This document shows positions 22,246 to 33,436 of a stretch of 56,871 bases of DNA, in pieces. Numbering within the stretch: position 1 is the first letter of the stretch; each line of letters opens with the position of its first letter. This stretch comes from Tricholomella constricta. Lineage: Eukaryota > Basidiomycota > Agaricomycetes > Agaricales > Lyophyllaceae. The notes below the pieces were generated by a model, which had not been told where the DNA came from, did no database searches, and worked only from the letters and a program-made list of their open reading frames with translations. The stretch spans positions 1 through 56,871 of the forward strand of contig JAACJP010000077.1 in NCBI GenBank assembly GCA_013368375.1, given 5' to 3'. The position numbers were made by a program, and so were the translations under genes.

Positions 22246-23036
22246 ACGATGATAGTGGTTCAAAGGAACTAGAGAGGAGCCGCTCGGTGGTCATTTTCTT
22301 ACCCACCACTACATGTCTTGTAGTTGACCAAAGCAGAATCAGACAGCGAGCGTAGGATATTATGATGGCAAGCAATGGATTTCATGGTCGAGATAGTGGG
22401 GACAGGCTGGATTGCCATGATACAGTGCGGTGGGCGGGCAGGAGGCGGTGGCCGGCAATTGCCGAGGCGCGCTTCCGCGCCCGCGCGCCAGGTCACAAAG
22501 ATCCCTGACGCGTTGGAACAGTTCAGCGGCGTCTCCTTCAGAAAATTCAGAATGAGAGCAGATCCAAATTGCGCAGCGCACGCAAAAAATTTTGTGGCGC
22601 ACGCAGCTGTAGTTAATATTTTGGAAATTGAAAACCGCCCGGAACCGAGTTTCAGCACAGCCACATCAGTGACCCGCCCGAACCCCCCACACAAAATTGT
22701 CCATAGCTCACTCAATTCTTCACCGATTTTCGTAAAAAAAAGTGCGACCTCCATCAAATGTATATCGAATTGTCCTCCGATACTATGATCTCGGATGTGG
22801 AAGCGTTGCAGACACTCAATAGTGTACTTTCCCACGCTTTTGCCCCTCTTTTCGGTGCTCCATAGCACCACCGAGAATACATATCTCGTCAAACCGATTG
22901 CTGCGTGCGATAGAGGACATGTAAAAGTATATATTTTACTGTTGGACCGACCCCAATTGCTTGATTCAATGTTGAGAAAAATCGGGTCCAAAATCTGAAT
23001 GGATAACGACCCGTTATCCGCCCCGCCAATGACTAG
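22246..23036 (+). mobile_element. Repeated hairpin/CTAG element, copy 1 (Helitron-like 3' end)
   Basis: Alignable to 44,068-44,853; over the last ~540 bp I count about 38 differences (roughly 93% identity). The 3' edge has an 8-bp-stem hairpin, GGATAACG-ACC-CGTTATCC, at 23,001-23,019, then 13 bp, then CTAG at 23,033-23,036, after which the satellite starts at once. In copy 2 the three differing bases of the hairpin all fall in the loop (ACC versus GGG). A hairpin shortly before CTRR is the signature of a Helitron 3' end. Against a canonical Helitron: the next base is C, not T, no 5' TC end could be fixed, and no Rep/helicase gene is present. It would be a non-autonomous copy. Open frames on both strands evolve as neutral sequence. 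Confidence 0.6.
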
Positions 23037-23357
23037 CGAGAACCGAATAAATGCTGCCGAGATACCACATGTCCTCCTGCTGATACCGACCATTGATAAG
23101 CTCGTAACCCAAGATCCGAGCGCCGGTTCTCGAAGTTCTGCTGGATCTGGGGGCCTCTAATACTCCCCTTTCACATTATAAACTTTCCAGCGAGAACCGC
23201 ATAAATGCTGCCATGCTATTCCCTCATCAGTCATATTTCCACCAAACACCCGTTATTTTTCCAATTTTAACCCGGTTCTCTGAGCACCACAGCCAACTGA
23301 CATTCCTACCATCCATCCCCATCTTTTGTACCAGCCAGATAGTTGCACCGTCACGGG

Positions 23358-23380
23358 GCGCACTGGCCCGGCCAGTGCGC
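23358..23380. repeat. Perfect 11-bp-arm palindrome in array C
   Basis: GCGCACTGGCC and GGCCAGTGCGC around one C. It recurs unchanged at 24,118, 25,014, 25,910, 26,670 and 27,654, always about 10 bp before the ATTATGTTAGG site where different sequences are joined. Confidence 0.95.
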
Positions 23381-24156
23381 GGCACATTATGTTAGGCCGA
23401 AACTCTAACCGAGACACGAGAAAAAACGTTCCCATACCCTAATCTCTAACCGAGACACCCGAAGCTCTAACGCAAACCTCTAACTCAAACCTCTAACCGG
23501 TTGCCGGGTACGCCACTCGCTGAGTACGCCACTCGCCACGTACGCCACTGATAAGCTTGTGACTCAAGATCTGAGCGCCGGTTCTCCGAGATCTGTTGAA
23601 TCTGGGGCCTTTTAATACTCCTCTTTCATCTTCTAAACTTCCAGCGAGAACCGAATAAATGCTGCAAAGATACAACATGTCCTCCTCCTGATACGGAAAC
23701 TGATAAGCTCGTAACTCGAGATCTGAGCGCCGGTTCTCGGAGATCTGTTGGATCTGGGGCCTTTTAATACTGTCCTTGCATATTACAAAGTTCCAGCGAG
23801 AACCGAATAAATGCTACGGAGATACAACATGTCCTCCTCCTGATACCCACCACTGATAAGCTCGTAACCCAAGATCCGAGCGCCGGTTCTCGGAGTTTGC
23901 TTGCATCTGGGGCCTTTTAATACTCCTCTTTCAGATTATAAACTTTCCAGCGAGAACCGCATAAATGCTGCCATGCTATTCCCTCATCAGTCATATTTCC
24001 ACCAAACACCTATTAGTTTTCCAATTTTAACCCGGTTCTCCGAGCACCACAGCCAACTGACATTCCTACCCCTCATCCCCATCATTTGTACCAGCCAGAT
24101 AGTTGCACCGTCACGGGGCGCACTGGCCCGGCCAGTGCGCGGCACATTATGTTAGG

Positions 24157-24313
24157 TCGTGGTCACTACATACTGTCACTTGGGTGTCACCTGAGTCATG
24201 ATGTGGCTGTGTAGTGGACACTACACAGCCACCATCCAGTGTGACAGTTACTTGGATGTGACTAGTGTGGCACATCTGACGTGTTATCACTGATCACACA
24301 CTATATTCTGAAG
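24157..24313 (+). mobile_element. 157-bp foldback insertion, copy 1
   Basis: Present between GTTAGG and CCGAAACTC in this unit and absent at 23,393 and 25,945. It contains a perfect hairpin, GTGGCTGTGTAGTG and its complement around GA (24,203-24,232), within a longer imperfect inverted repeat (ACTGTCAC..GTGACAGT). No target-site duplication or coding capacity is visible. It could be a small foldback/MITE-like element or a satellite segment lost by deletion elsewhere. Confidence 0.7.
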
Positions 24314-25052
24314 CCGAAACTCTAACCGAGACACGAGAAAAAACGTTCCCATACCCTAATCTCTAACCGAGACACCCGAAGCTCTAACGCAAACCTCTAA
24401 CTCAAACCTCTAACCGGTTGCCGGGTACGCCACTCGCTGGGTACGCCATAGCTCGTAACTCAAGATCTGAGCGTCGGTTCTCCGAGTATTGTTGGATCTG
24501 GGGCCTTTTAATACTCCTCTTTCACATTACAAAGTTCCAGCGAGAACCGAATAAATGCTACGAAGATACAACATGTCCTCCTCCTGATACGACAACTGAT
24601 AAGCTCGTAACTTGAGATCTGAGCGCCGGTTCTCGAAGATCTGTTGGATCTGATGCCTTTTAATACTCCTCTTTCATATTCTAAACTTCCAGCGAGAACC
24701 GAATAAATGCTGCCGAGATACCACATGTCCTCCTGCTGATACCGACCATTGATAAGCTCGTAACCCAAGATCCGAGCGCCGGTTCTCGAAGTTCTGCTGG
24801 ATCTGGGGGCCTCTAATACTCCCCTTTCACATTATAAACTTTCCAGCGAGAACCGCATAAATGCTGCCATGCTATTCCCTCATCAGTCATATTTCCACCA
24901 AACACCCGTTATTTTTCCAATTTTAACCCGGTTCTCTGAGCACCACAGCCAACTGACATTCCTACCATCCATCCCCATCTTTTGTACCAGCCAGATAGTT
25001 GCACCGTCACGGGGCGCACTGGCCCGGCCAGTGCGCGGCACATTATGTTAGG

Positions 25053-25209
25053 TCGTGGTCACTACATACTGTCACTTGGGTGTCACCTGAGTCATGATGT
25101 GGCTGTGTAGTGGACACTACACAGCCACCATCCAGTGTGACAGTTACTTGGATGTGACTAGTGTGGCACATCTGACGTGTTATCACTGATCACACACTAT
25201 ATTCTGAAG
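25053..25209 (+). mobile_element. 157-bp foldback insertion, copy 2
   Basis: By eye identical to the copy at 24,157, as expected if the whole 896-bp unit was duplicated after the insertion. Confidence 0.7.
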
Positions 25210-26708
25210 CCGAAACTCTAACCGAGACACGAGAAAAAACGTTCCCATACCCTAATCTCTAACCGAGACACCCGAAGCTCTAACGCAAACCTCTAACTCA
25301 AACCTCTAACCGGTTGCCGGGTACGCCACTCGCTGGGTACGCCATAGCTCGTAACTCAAGATCTGAGCGTCGGTTCTCCGAGTATTGTTGGATCTGGGGC
25401 CTTTTAATACTCCTCTTTCACATTACAAAGTTCCAGCGAGAACCGAATAAATGCTACGAAGATACAACATGTCCTCCTCCTGATACGACAACTGATAAGC
25501 TCGTAACTTGAGATCTGAGCGCCGGTTCTCGAAGATCTGTTGGATCTGATGCCTTTTAATACTCCTCTTTCATATTCTAAACTTCCAGCGAGAACCGAAT
25601 AAATGCTGCCGAGATACCACATGTCCTCCTGCTGATACCGACCATTGATAAGCTCGTAACCCAAGATCCGAGCGCCGGTTCTCGAAGTTCTGCTGGATCT
25701 GGGGGCCTCTAATACTCCCCTTTCACATTATAAACTTTCCAGCGAGAACCGCATAAATGCTGCCATGCTATTCCCTCATCAGTCATATTTCCACCAAACA
25801 CCCGTTATTTTTCCAATTTTAACCCGGTTCTCTGAGCACCACAGCCAACTGACATTCCTACCATCCATCCCCATCTTTTGTACCAGCCAGATAGTTGCAC
25901 CGTCACGGGGCGCACTGGCCCGGCCAGTGCGCGGCACATTATGTTAGGCCGAAACTCTAACCGAGACACGAGAAAAAACGTTCCCATACCCTAATCTCTA
26001 ACCGAGACACCCGAAGCTCTAACGCAAACCTCTAACTCAAACCTCTAACCGGTTGCCGGGTACGCCACTCGCTGAGTACGCCACTCGCCACGTACGCCAC
26101 TGATAAGCTTGTGACTCAAGATCTGAGCGCCGGTTCTCCGAGATCTGTTGAATCTGGGGCCTTTTAATACTCCTCTTTCATCTTCTAAACTTCCAGCGAG
26201 AACCGAATAAATGCTGCAAAGATACAACATGTCCTCCTCCTGATACGGAAACTGATAAGCTCGTAACTCGAGATCTGAGCGCCGGTTCTCGGAGATCTGT
26301 TGGATCTGGGGCCTTTTAATACTGTCCTTGCATATTACAAAGTTCCAGCGAGAACCGAATAAATGCTACGGAGATACAACATGTCCTCCTCCTGATACCC
26401 ACCACTGATAAGCTCGTAACCCAAGATCCGAGCGCCGGTTCTCGGAGTTTGCTTGCATCTGGGGCCTTTTAATACTCCTCTTTCAGATTATAAACTTTCC
26501 AGCGAGAACCGCATAAATGCTGCCATGCTATTCCCTCATCAGTCATATTTCCACCAAACACCTATTAGTTTTCCAATTTTAACCCGGTTCTCCGAGCACC
26601 ACAGCCAACTGACATTCCTACCCCTCATCCCCATCATTTGTACCAGCCAGATAGTTGCACCGTCACGGGGCGCACTGGCCCGGCCAGTGCGCGGCACATT
26701 ATGTTAGG

Positions 26709-26937
26709 TCGTGGTCACTACATACTGTCACTTGGGTGTGACCTGAGTCATGATGTGGCTGTGTAGTGGACACTACACAGCCACCATCCAGTGTGACAGT
26801 TACTTGGGTGTGACCTGAGTCATGATGTGGCTGTGTAGTGGACACTACACAGCCACCATCCAGTGTGACAGTTACTTGGGTGTGACCAACGTGGCACATC
26901 TGATGTGTTATCACTGATCACACACTATATTCTGAAG
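26709..26937 (+). mobile_element. Foldback insertion with internal 72-bp duplication
   Basis: Same insertion site, but the hairpin-containing core (CTTGGGTGTGACCTGAG.. to ..GTGACAGTTA) occurs twice in tandem, giving 229 bp. The two hairpins are intact. Several bases differ from the copies at 24,157 and 25,053 (GTGTGACC for GTGTCACC; ACCAACGTGG for ACTAGTGTGG). Confidence 0.75.
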
Positions 26938-27690
26938 CCGAAACTCTAACCGAGACACGAGAAAAAACGTTCCCATACCCTAATCTCTAACCGAGACACC
27001 CGAAGCTCTAACGCAAACCTCTAACTCAAACGTCTAACCGGTTGCCGGGTACGCCACTCGCTGAGTACGCCACTCGCTGGGTACGCCATAGCTCGTAACT
27101 CAAGATCTGAGCGCCGGTTCTCCGAGATCTGTTGGATCTGGGGCCTTTTAATACTCCCCTTTCAGATTATAAAGTTCCAGCGAGAACCGAATAAATTCTA
27201 CAGAGATACAACATGTCCTCCTCCTGACACCACAACTGATAAGCTCGTAACTCGAGATCTGAGCGCCGGTTCTCGGAGATCCGTTGGATCTGGGGCCTTT
27301 TAATACCCCTCTTTCATATTATAAACTTCCAGCGAGAACCGAATAAATGCTGCCGAGATACCACATGTCCTCCTGCTGATACCGACCATTGATAAGCTCG
27401 TAACCCAAGATCCGAGCGCCGGTTCTCGAAGTTCTGTTGGATCCGGGGGCCTCTAATACTCCCCTTTCACATTATAAACTTTCCAGCGAGAACCGCATAA
27501 ATGCTGACATGCTATCCCCTCATCAGTCATATTTCGACCAAACACCCATTACTTTGACAATTTTAACCCGGTTCTCCGAGCACCACAGCCAACTGACATT
27601 CCTACCCCTCATCCCCATCTTTTGTACCAGCCAGATAGTTGCACCGTCACGGGGCGCACTGGCCCGGCCAGTGCGCGGCACATTATGTTA

Positions 27691-30600
27691 GGTCATGTTC
27701 CTGAAAGCATCAGCCAGACGGATCAAAAGGTCTGTCAGTGACAACCAAGCATCAACAATGCCCGACAGCATACGTAGCCGTACATTTTTTCTCTTGAGCT
27801 TCAAAAGAAAGCCGACCGTTGCAATCAGCACACGCATGCACAACAACGTTCACGCAAGCACACTTACCGTCAGGATCACAACAAAACAAGTACGCACCAC
27901 AGAGCTCAACTTCAATGGCTTTCACCCATCACTCATCGGTTATTGTGTTGCTAGAACGTATTGACCTGTCGCTCATCGGCTACGTCAATTGCAGTGAAAG
28001 TCGTCGTTGCATATGCCCAAAGATATCCCTACACCCTCCCTCGCTCTCGTTAGAACGTGTCACTCAAACGACATCTCATCAAAACGTGCCACTAGTCGTA
28101 CATAATTTATTGTCCTTGCTGAGAATACTAGCTTTTACGCAAAGCAGGCTGCCCGTCAGATTCTACATTGCCTTGCTAGTGTTGGATTTGCGTCGTCGGG
28201 AACATCATGAAATTGTCCTGCTAGTGGTACGTAATTTAATTTATTGTACTTGCTGAGAATACTAGCGTTCACGCAAATTGCCCGTGTTGCGCATCAGCTT
28301 CTACGTTGCCTCGCTGGCGTTAGATGCATCTCGCTGCAAGCAAACTTCCGTACGTAGCTAGTCCGATCTATTATGCTGCCGCTAGTCGTACGTAGCTAGT
28401 TCGATCTATTATACTCGCTCAGAATACTGGCTAGTGTATTGAACAGACAGACCAAACGTCAGATTTTACATTGCCTCGCTGGCATTTGTTTTGATTTGCA
28501 TTTGTTTGGACATGTATGCATGGCACCCTCAGTGAGGGTGCGCCCATGCCTGCAAGAAAACCAACCGTCCGTCGGGATCACAACAAAAGAAGTACACACC
28601 TCCTTGACCTGTCGCTCATTGGCTACGTCGATTGCAGTGAAAGGTGTTGTTGCGTATAGCCAAGGCTCATTCAAATGTGTCGCTAGACTCAAACAACATC
28701 TCATAAAAACGTGCCACTAGTCGTACATAATTTATTGTACTTCTGAGAATACTAGCACTTACGCAAACTGCCCGTGTTGCACAACAGATTTCACGTTGCC
28801 TCGCTGGCATAATAAGTTGTACATGATTTATTGTACTTGCTCAAAATACTAGCGTTTACGCAAATAACCCATTAGACTTTACGTTGCCTTGCTGGCGTTG
28901 GATTTGTGTTGTCAGGAACAAACGTGTGTGGCGTGTTTGATTTGACTTGCAGCTTAAGTCGTATGTAATCTATTGCACTTGCTCAGAATACTAGCCATCA
29001 GATTTTATGTTGCCTTGCTGGTGTTGGATTTGTGTTGTCAGGAACAAACGTGTGTGGTGCGTTTCATTTGACTTGCATCTCACTCCATCTTTTCCGAGCA
29101 GAACATGTTTTCGAACCCAAAACCTTAACCGAGATACGAGCAGAAACGTTCCCAACCCAAAACTCTAACCGAGGCACCCGAAGCCCTAACTCAAACCTCT
29201 AACCGGTCGCCGGGTACGCCACTCGCTGGGTACACCACTCGCCAGGTACGCCATCCATCGCGTATGCTAGTTGCCTCCCACGCACCACGTTTAGCCGCAG
29301 GTCATGTTCCTGAAAGCATCAGCCAGACGGATCAAAAGGTCTGTCAGTGACAACCAAGCATCAACAATGCCCGACAGCATACGTAGCCGTACATTTTTTC
29401 TCTTGAGCTTCAAAAGAAAGCCGACCGTTGCAATCAGCACACGCATGCACAACAACGTTCACGCAAGCACACTTACCGTCAGGATCACAACAAAACAAGT
29501 ACGCACCACAGAGCTCAACTTCAATGGCTTTCACCCATCACTCATCGGTTATTGTGTTGCTAGAACGTATTGACCTGTCGCTCATCGGCTACGTCAATTG
29601 CAGTGAAAGTCGTCGTTGCATATGCCCAAAGATATCCCTACACCCTCCCTCGCTCTCGTTAGAACGTGTCACTCAAACGACATCTCATCAAAACGTGCCA
29701 CTAGTCGTACATAATTTATTGTCCTTGCTGAGAATACTAGCTTTTACGCAAAGCAGGCTGCCCGTCAGATTCTACATTGCCTTGCTAGTGTTGGATTTGC
29801 GTCGTCGGGAACATCATGAAATTGTCCTGCTAGTGGTACGTAATTTAATTTATTGTACTTGCTGAGAATACTAGCGTTCACGCAAATTGCCCGTGTTGCG
29901 CATCAGCTTCTACGTTGCCTCGCTGGCGTTAGATGCATCTCGCTGCAAGCAAACTTCCGTACGTAGCTAGTCCGATCTATTATGCTGCCGCTAGTCGTAC
30001 GTAGCTAGTTCGATCTATTATACTCGCTCAGAATACTGGCTAGTGTATTGAACAGACAGACCAAACGTCAGATTTTACATTGCCTCGCTGGCATTTGTTT
30101 TGATTTGCATTTGTTTGGACATGTATGCATGGCACCCTCAGTGAGGGTGCGCCCATGCCTGCAAGAAAACCAACCGTCCGTCGGGATCACAACAAAAGAA
30201 GTACACACCTCCTTGACCTGTCGCTCATTGGCTACGTCGATTGCAGTGAAAGGTGTTGTTGCGTATAGCCAAGGCTCATTCAAATGTGTCGCTAGACTCA
30301 AACAACATCTCATAAAAACGTGCCACTAGTCGTACATAATTTATTGTACTTCTGAGAATACTAGCACTTACGCAAACTGCCCGTGTTGCACAACAGATTT
30401 CACGTTGCCTCGCTGGCATAATAAGTTGTACATGATTTATTGTACTTGCTCAAAATACTAGCGTTTACGCAAATAACCCATTAGACTTTACGTTGCCTTG
30501 CTGGCGTTGGATTTGTGTTGTCAGGAACAAACGTGTGTGGCGTGTTTGATTTGACTTGCAGCTTAAGTCGTATGTAATCTATTGCACTTGCTCAGAATAC

Positions 30601-32246
30601 TAGCCATCAGATTTTATGTTGCCTTGCTGGTGTTGGATTTGTGTTGTCAGGAACAAACGTGTGTGGTGCGTTTCATTTGACTTGCATCTCACTCCATCTT
30701 TTCCGAGCAGAACATGTTTTCGAACCCAAAACCTTAACCGAGATACGAGCAGAAACGTTCCCAACCCAAAACTCTAACCGAGGCACCCGAAGCCCTAACT
30801 CAAACCTCTAACCGGTCGCCGGGTACGCCACTCGCTGGGTACACCACTCGCCAGGTACGCCATCCATCGCGTATGCTAGTTGCCTCCCACGCACCACGTT
30901 TAGCCGCAGGTCATGTTCCTGAAAGCATCAGCCAGACGGATCAAAAGGTCTGTCAGTGACAACCAAGCATCAACAATGCCCGACAGCATACGTAGCCGTA
31001 CATTTTTTCTCTTGAGCTTCAAAAGAAAGCCGACCGTTGCAATCAGCACACGCATGCACAACAACGTTCACGCAAGCACACTTACCGTCAGGATCACAAC
31101 AAAACAAGTACGCACCACAGAGCTCAACTTCAATGGCTTTCACCCATCACTCATCGGTTATTGTGTTGCTAGAACGTATTGACCTGTCGCTCATCGGCTA
31201 CGTCAATTGCAGTGAAAGTCGTCGTTGCATATGCCCAAAGATATCCCTACACCCTCCCTCGCTCTCGTTAGAACGTGTCACTCAAACGACATCTCATCAA
31301 AACGTGCCACTAGTCGTACATAATTTATTGTCCTTGCTGAGAATACTAGCTTTTACGCAAAGCAGGCTGCCCGTCAGATTCTACATTGCCTTGCTAGTGT
31401 TGGATTTGCGTCGTCGGGAACATCATGAAATTGTCCTGCTAGTGGTACGTAATTTAATTTATTGTACTTGCTGAGAATACTAGCGTTCACGCAAATTGCC
31501 CGTGTTGCGCATCAGCTTCTACGTTGCCTCGCTGGCGTTAGATGCATCTCGCTGCAAGCAAACTTCCGTACGTAGCTAGTCCGATCTATTATGCTGCCGC
31601 TAGTCGTACGTAGCTAGTTCGATCTATTATACTCGCTCAGAATACTGGCTAGTGTATTGAACAGACAGACCAAACGTCAGATTTTACATTGCCTCGCTGG
31701 CATTTGTTTTGATTTGCATTTGTTTGGACATGTATGCATGGCACCCTCAGTGAGGGTGCGCCCATGCCTGCAAGAAAACCAACCGTCCGTCGGGATCACA
31801 ACAAAAGAAGTACACACCTCCTTGACCTGTCGCTCATTGGCTACGTCGATTGCAGTGAAAGGTGTTGTTGCGTATAGCCAAGGCTCATTCAAATGTGTCG
31901 CTAGACTCAAACAACATCTCATAAAAACGTGCCACTAGTCGTACATAATTTATTGTACTTCTGAGAATACTAGCACTTACGCAAACTGCCCGTGTTGCAC
32001 AACAGATTTCACGTTGCCTCGCTGGCATAATAAGTTGTACATGATTTATTGTACTTGCTCAAAATACTAGCGTTTACGCAAATAACCCATTAGACTTTAC
32101 GTTGCCTTGCTGGCGTTGGATTTGTGTTGTCAGGAACAAACGTGTGTGGCGTGTTTGATTTGACTTGCATCTCGCTCCATCTTTTCGAAGCAGAACATGT
32201 TTTTGAACCCAGAACCTTAACCGAGACACGAGCAGAAACGTTCAAT
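27691..32246 (+). repeat. Satellite array of 1,609-bp units (2.8 copies)
   Basis: Units start at 27,691, 29,300 and 30,909; the first two are full length and the third ends near 32,246. It is a diverged and longer relative of the 1,050-bp unit: the same CATGTTCCTGAAAGCATCAGCC, GATCACAACAAAA, palindrome and TTATTGTACTTGCT segments in the same order, plus about 560 bp more, mostly further ~95-110-bp sub-repeats. The third unit lacks one such sub-repeat near 32,170. The palindrome is at 28,523, 30,132 and 31,741 with the exact CCCTCAGTGAGGG core. The array is joined to array C inside AGGTC, 7 bp after the ATTATGTT of the last C unit. Confidence 0.95.
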
Positions 32247-32775
32247 TTGGACATGTTCCCAAATGGCAGAGAACAGTAGATGGAACAACATGCATATCAC
32301 CCTCAGTGAGAGTGCAATCAGTGCATGTGCGTGCACACAACAATGTCCACTCATGCCTGCAAGCAAACTAACCGTCCGTTGAGATTGCAACCACAGGGCT
32401 TGGAGCGCAGGCTCGGGGCTTCGGGTATAGGCTTGCAGCTTGGAGCACTGGGCAAGGCCTCGGGGCTTTGGGACTTCGGGTACGGGTTTGGAGCTTGGAG
32501 CACTGGGCAAGGGGCAAGGGCTCGGGACTTTGGGGCTTGGGGCTTGGGGCTTGGGGCTTGGAGCACGCGGAAAGGGCTCGGGACTTTGAGGCTTCGGGTA
32601 CGGGCTTGGAGCTTGGAGCACAGGGCAAGGGGCAAGGGCTCGGGACTTTGGGGCTTCGGGCTTTGGGGCTTGGGCTTGGAGCACGCGGAAAGCGCTCGGG
32701 ACTTTGGGGCTTCTCGCTCTGGAGCTTCGGGCTTTGGGCACGGGCTCACGGGGCTTGGCTGCTCCACTGCAATAC
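32247..32775 (+). repeat. Satellite tail: diverged fragment plus G-rich minisatellite
   Basis: 32,247-32,400 is a diverged satellite piece with a degenerate palindrome (CACCCTCAGTGAGAGTG at 32,298) and GCAAGCAAACTAACCGTCCGT. 32,390-32,770 consists of degenerate GGGGCTTCGGGTACGGGCTTG-like repeats, matching 10,285-10,460 in kind. Long Pro/Lys/Ser frames across it are repeat translation, not genes. The shared CTGCGAGATCT module follows at about 32,753-32,803. 32,810-33,055 shows nothing clear. Confidence 0.85.
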
Positions 32776-33059
32776 CAGCACCCGACCTCTGCGAGATCTG
32801 TGTCCTTCCCGATTCTAACGAGTGCACACAACACCAAAGGCTCCTAAGGCCGGAAGATGTGCTGCGTATCTTTCAACTAAATATTCCGAGATCGGTTAAG
32901 AGGAGCCATTCGAGGAGGCATAAACAAACGTAGCTAGGGTACAACTGACATGACAACATCCCATGTAGCCAATAAGTAAACAGCCTGACCGTACACAGAT
33001 TGCAAAAACGATGATGAGACACATTGGAGGACAGCGGTCAACAGCAAAGAGCAAGTGTT

Positions 33060-33436
33060 CTATTTCATCTATTGAGGGACAGGACGATGCCCAGAACCCA
33101 TGCCCTTTTCAACGAACAAGAGTCTCCAGTGACGTGCATCCGTTGACAAGCAGGACCTCCTCCCACACCACCCCGTCCTTTTAGAAAAGCACCACGATCG
33201 TGACCGTTCTACCCACGTCGATTCAACCCGCGTGAGTAATAAAGAAAGAGTAACAACAAACGAAGCGAGACGCACCAAAAGCAGATTCCTGTCCGTGCAG
33301 CACCTGTACACCCGTTGCCCACCATCTTAGCCCCGATGCACACCACCATGACACGTCCAAACTGCGTGCTGTCGATGTGCATGATCTTGCCTACATCCTC
33401 CCAATAGACGTTGAGCGAGCTGCGTACAGCTTGCGG
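33060..33436 (-). pseudogene. Phosphatidylserine decarboxylase fragment (copy B)
   Basis: The first exon (33,276-33,436) reads PQAVRSSLNVYWEDVGKIMH then IDSTQFGRVMVVCIGAKMVG, matching the PSD block NP.AVR..L.V..EN..K....IDS..FG.V..V.IGA..VGSI. The donor GTGCGT at 33,270-33,275 is kept. The acceptor ACACAG seen in copy A has become CGCGGG, so splicing would fail. The second exon keeps VVLF, a stop, then KDGVVWEEVLL and SLETLVR, stop, with the GGST cleavage motif destroyed. This copy extends further upstream than copy A and the two overlap, so both descend from one PSD gene. It is clearly dead. Confidence 0.8.

Larger units (their letters stand above)
23037..27690 (+). repeat. Satellite array C: 760/896/896-bp higher-order repeat
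   Basis: The landmark ATGCT(A)TTCCCTCATCAGTC lies at 23,213, 23,973, 24,869, 25,765, 26,525 and (variant) 27,509, giving intervals of 760, 896, 896, 760 and 984 bp. The three-unit set repeats every 2,552 bp. Each unit has two or three diverged ~150-bp sub-repeats (GATAAGCTCGTAAC.. to ..GAACCGAATAAATGCT), a fixed block ending GGCACATTATGTTAGG, and a telomere-like block of CTCTAACC steps ending CCGGTTGCCGGGTACGCC. The 896-bp form differs from the 760-bp form by a 157-bp insertion and a 21-bp shorter junction. The 984-bp form has a further 72-bp duplication and 16 extra bp. Confidence 0.95.

Noticed and set aside
22299..23093. 264-codon minus frame in element copy 1 and the 244-codon counterpart in copy 2 as a conserved protein
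   Set aside because: Over the ~187 shared codons about 24 of roughly 36 base changes alter the residue, as expected without selection, and both frames run past the element edge into satellite.
23395..23525. True telomere
   Set aside because: Steps are TTAGAG with 8-12 bp between them, only one TTAGGG, and the block is internal to a tandem unit.
32217..32837. 206-codon minus frame rich in KPQAPSPK
   Set aside because: Translation of the G-rich minisatellite. All three frames are open and repetitive, as expected from such DNA.
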